A stretch of 19,379 bases of DNA from Gamarada debralockiae (Eukaryota > Ascomycota > Leotiomycetes > Helotiales > Hyphodiscaceae), in contig NXFV01000977.1 in NCBI GenBank assembly GCA_002803225.1, forward strand, positions 1 to 19,379. Reading direction: 5' to 3'. A program made the translations under genes and the position numbers. The notes beneath the pieces were generated by a model. That model saw nothing but the letters and a program-made list of their open reading frames with translations. It searched no databases and had not been told where the DNA came from. Positions 18,830 through 19,379 of this stretch are shown here, piece by piece (within the stretch, counting starts at the first letter, position 1; the number at the start of each line of letters is the position of its first letter).

Positions 18830-19379
18830 TTAGCGCACCAGCTTCACTACGGCCTCGCGTCCGTATGCTGCAGCCCGCGAAAGTGGCGTCCGACTGCCCC
18901 TATCTTTAGCCCCTAGTACAGCGCCCTTTTCAAGTAGTAGCTTCACTACCGCCTCGTGCCCGTTCTCTGCAGCCCGCGAGAGTGGCGTCTGGCTGCCCCT
19001 GTCTTTAGCCTCTAGCACAGCGCCCTTCTCGAGCAGTAGCTTTACTACCGCCTCGTGCCCATTCCCTGCAGCCCGTGAGTGTGGCGTCTGACCGTCCCTG
19101 TCTTTAGCCTCTAGCGCAGCGCCCTTGTCGAGCATCAGCTTCACTACCGCCTCGCGCCCATTCTCTGCAGCCCGTGAGAGTGGCGTCTGACCATAGCTGT
19201 CTTTAGCCTCTAGCGCAGCGCCCTTCTCGAGCAGAAGCTTCACTACCGCCTTGCGTCCGTATGCTGCAGCTCGTGAGAGTGGCGTCCGACCGTCCCAATC
19301 GTCTTTAGCCTCTAGCGCAGCGCCCTTCTCAAGTAGCAGTTTCACTACCGCCTCGTGCCCATACGCTGCAGCCCGCGAG
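18830..19379 (-). CDS. Ankyrin-repeat protein, C-terminal part (runs off right edge)
   Basis: The minus-strand frame is open from the window edge to a TAA at 18830-18832. The apparent start at 19345 is a GTG inside a repeat, so the true N-terminus lies outside. It holds five and a half ankyrin repeats of 33 residues with consensus TPLSRAAENGHEAVVKLLLE followed by KGAALEAKDRDGQ. The last repeat is cut short at VVKLVR. Units are nearly identical, with changes mainly at the exposed loop positions (YGRK, NGRE, NGHE; DSYG, DRDG, DRGS). Ankyrin stacks bind partner proteins. In fungi, such highly identical C-terminal arrays are common on NACHT- or patatin-type NLR-like proteins and on other large ankyrin proteins; which applies cannot be seen here. 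Confidence 0.93.
   Translation of the reverse strand, partial: SRAAAYGHEAVVKLLLEKGAALEAKDDWDGRTPLSRAAAYGRKAVVKLLLEKGAALEAKDSYGQTPLSRAAENGREAVVKLMLDKGAALEAKDRDGQTPHSRAAGNGHEAVVKLLLEKGAVLEAKDRGSQTPLSRAAENGHEAVVKLLLEKGAVLGAKDRGSRTPLSRAAAYGREAVVKLVR

Noticed and set aside
19343..19345. Start codon for the ankyrin frame at 19345
   Set aside because: The codon is GTG inside an ankyrin repeat, and the frame stays open to the window edge with further repeat sequence.
1..19379. tRNA, rRNA, CRISPR arrays and bacterial operon signals
   Set aside because: I saw no cloverleaf-compatible tRNA arms, no rRNA segments and no regular spacer arrays; the genes are intron-bearing and eukaryotic.

Overview
The window looks like a stretch of a filamentous ascomycete genome. 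The genes carry short introns (46-94 nt) with GT..AG ends and CTAAC/CTGAC-type branch points. Neighbouring families are typical of fungi: a DUF4419 protein, a CorA-like two-helix membrane protein, an ankyrin array and a RBR (RING-IBR-RING) ubiquitin-ligase relic. Repeats and relics show C-to-T / G-to-A decay like that left by repeat-induced point mutation (RIP). A Helotiales-like genome is my guess from family resemblance; the sequence does not prove it. All intron-containing models here are my own manual splicing, not transcript-supported.

Layout. 1-319: the end-truncated part of an unrecognised gene on the minus strand. 342-3149: gene-poor, with short direct repeats. 3150-4804 (+): a 513-residue protein of unknown function whose last two small exons make a cysteine-rich zinc-ribbon-like tail. 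5279-7426 (+): a seven-exon gene for a soluble domain plus coiled coil and two transmembrane helices, CorA-like. 8107-8526 (-): a three-exon, 99-residue mini-protein that carries the same cysteine tail, with the same intron positions, as the 3150-4804 gene. 8527-13451: a roughly 5 kb gene-poor block, locally very AT-rich, with hairpins, tandem repeats, a dispersed repeat and degraded reading frames. 13452-13847 (+): a possible 103-residue protein with a 12-bp (SVKD) minisatellite. 13937-14363 (-): a RBR E3 ligase C-terminus broken by five in-frame stops. 14693-16073 (-): an intact two-exon DUF4419 protein. 16074-18829: gene-poor, with tandem repeats and an inverted second copy of the dispersed repeat. 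18830-19379 (-): the C-terminal end of an ankyrin protein with near-identical 33-residue repeats, running off the right edge.

No operon-like logic applies. The region reads as accessory, repeat-rich chromosome with lineage-specific genes. The most interesting signal is the pair of genes at 3150-4804 and 8107-8526 sharing a cysteine tail, one large and one reduced to little more than the tail, flanking the CorA-like gene in opposite orientations. The functional link between them is inference only.
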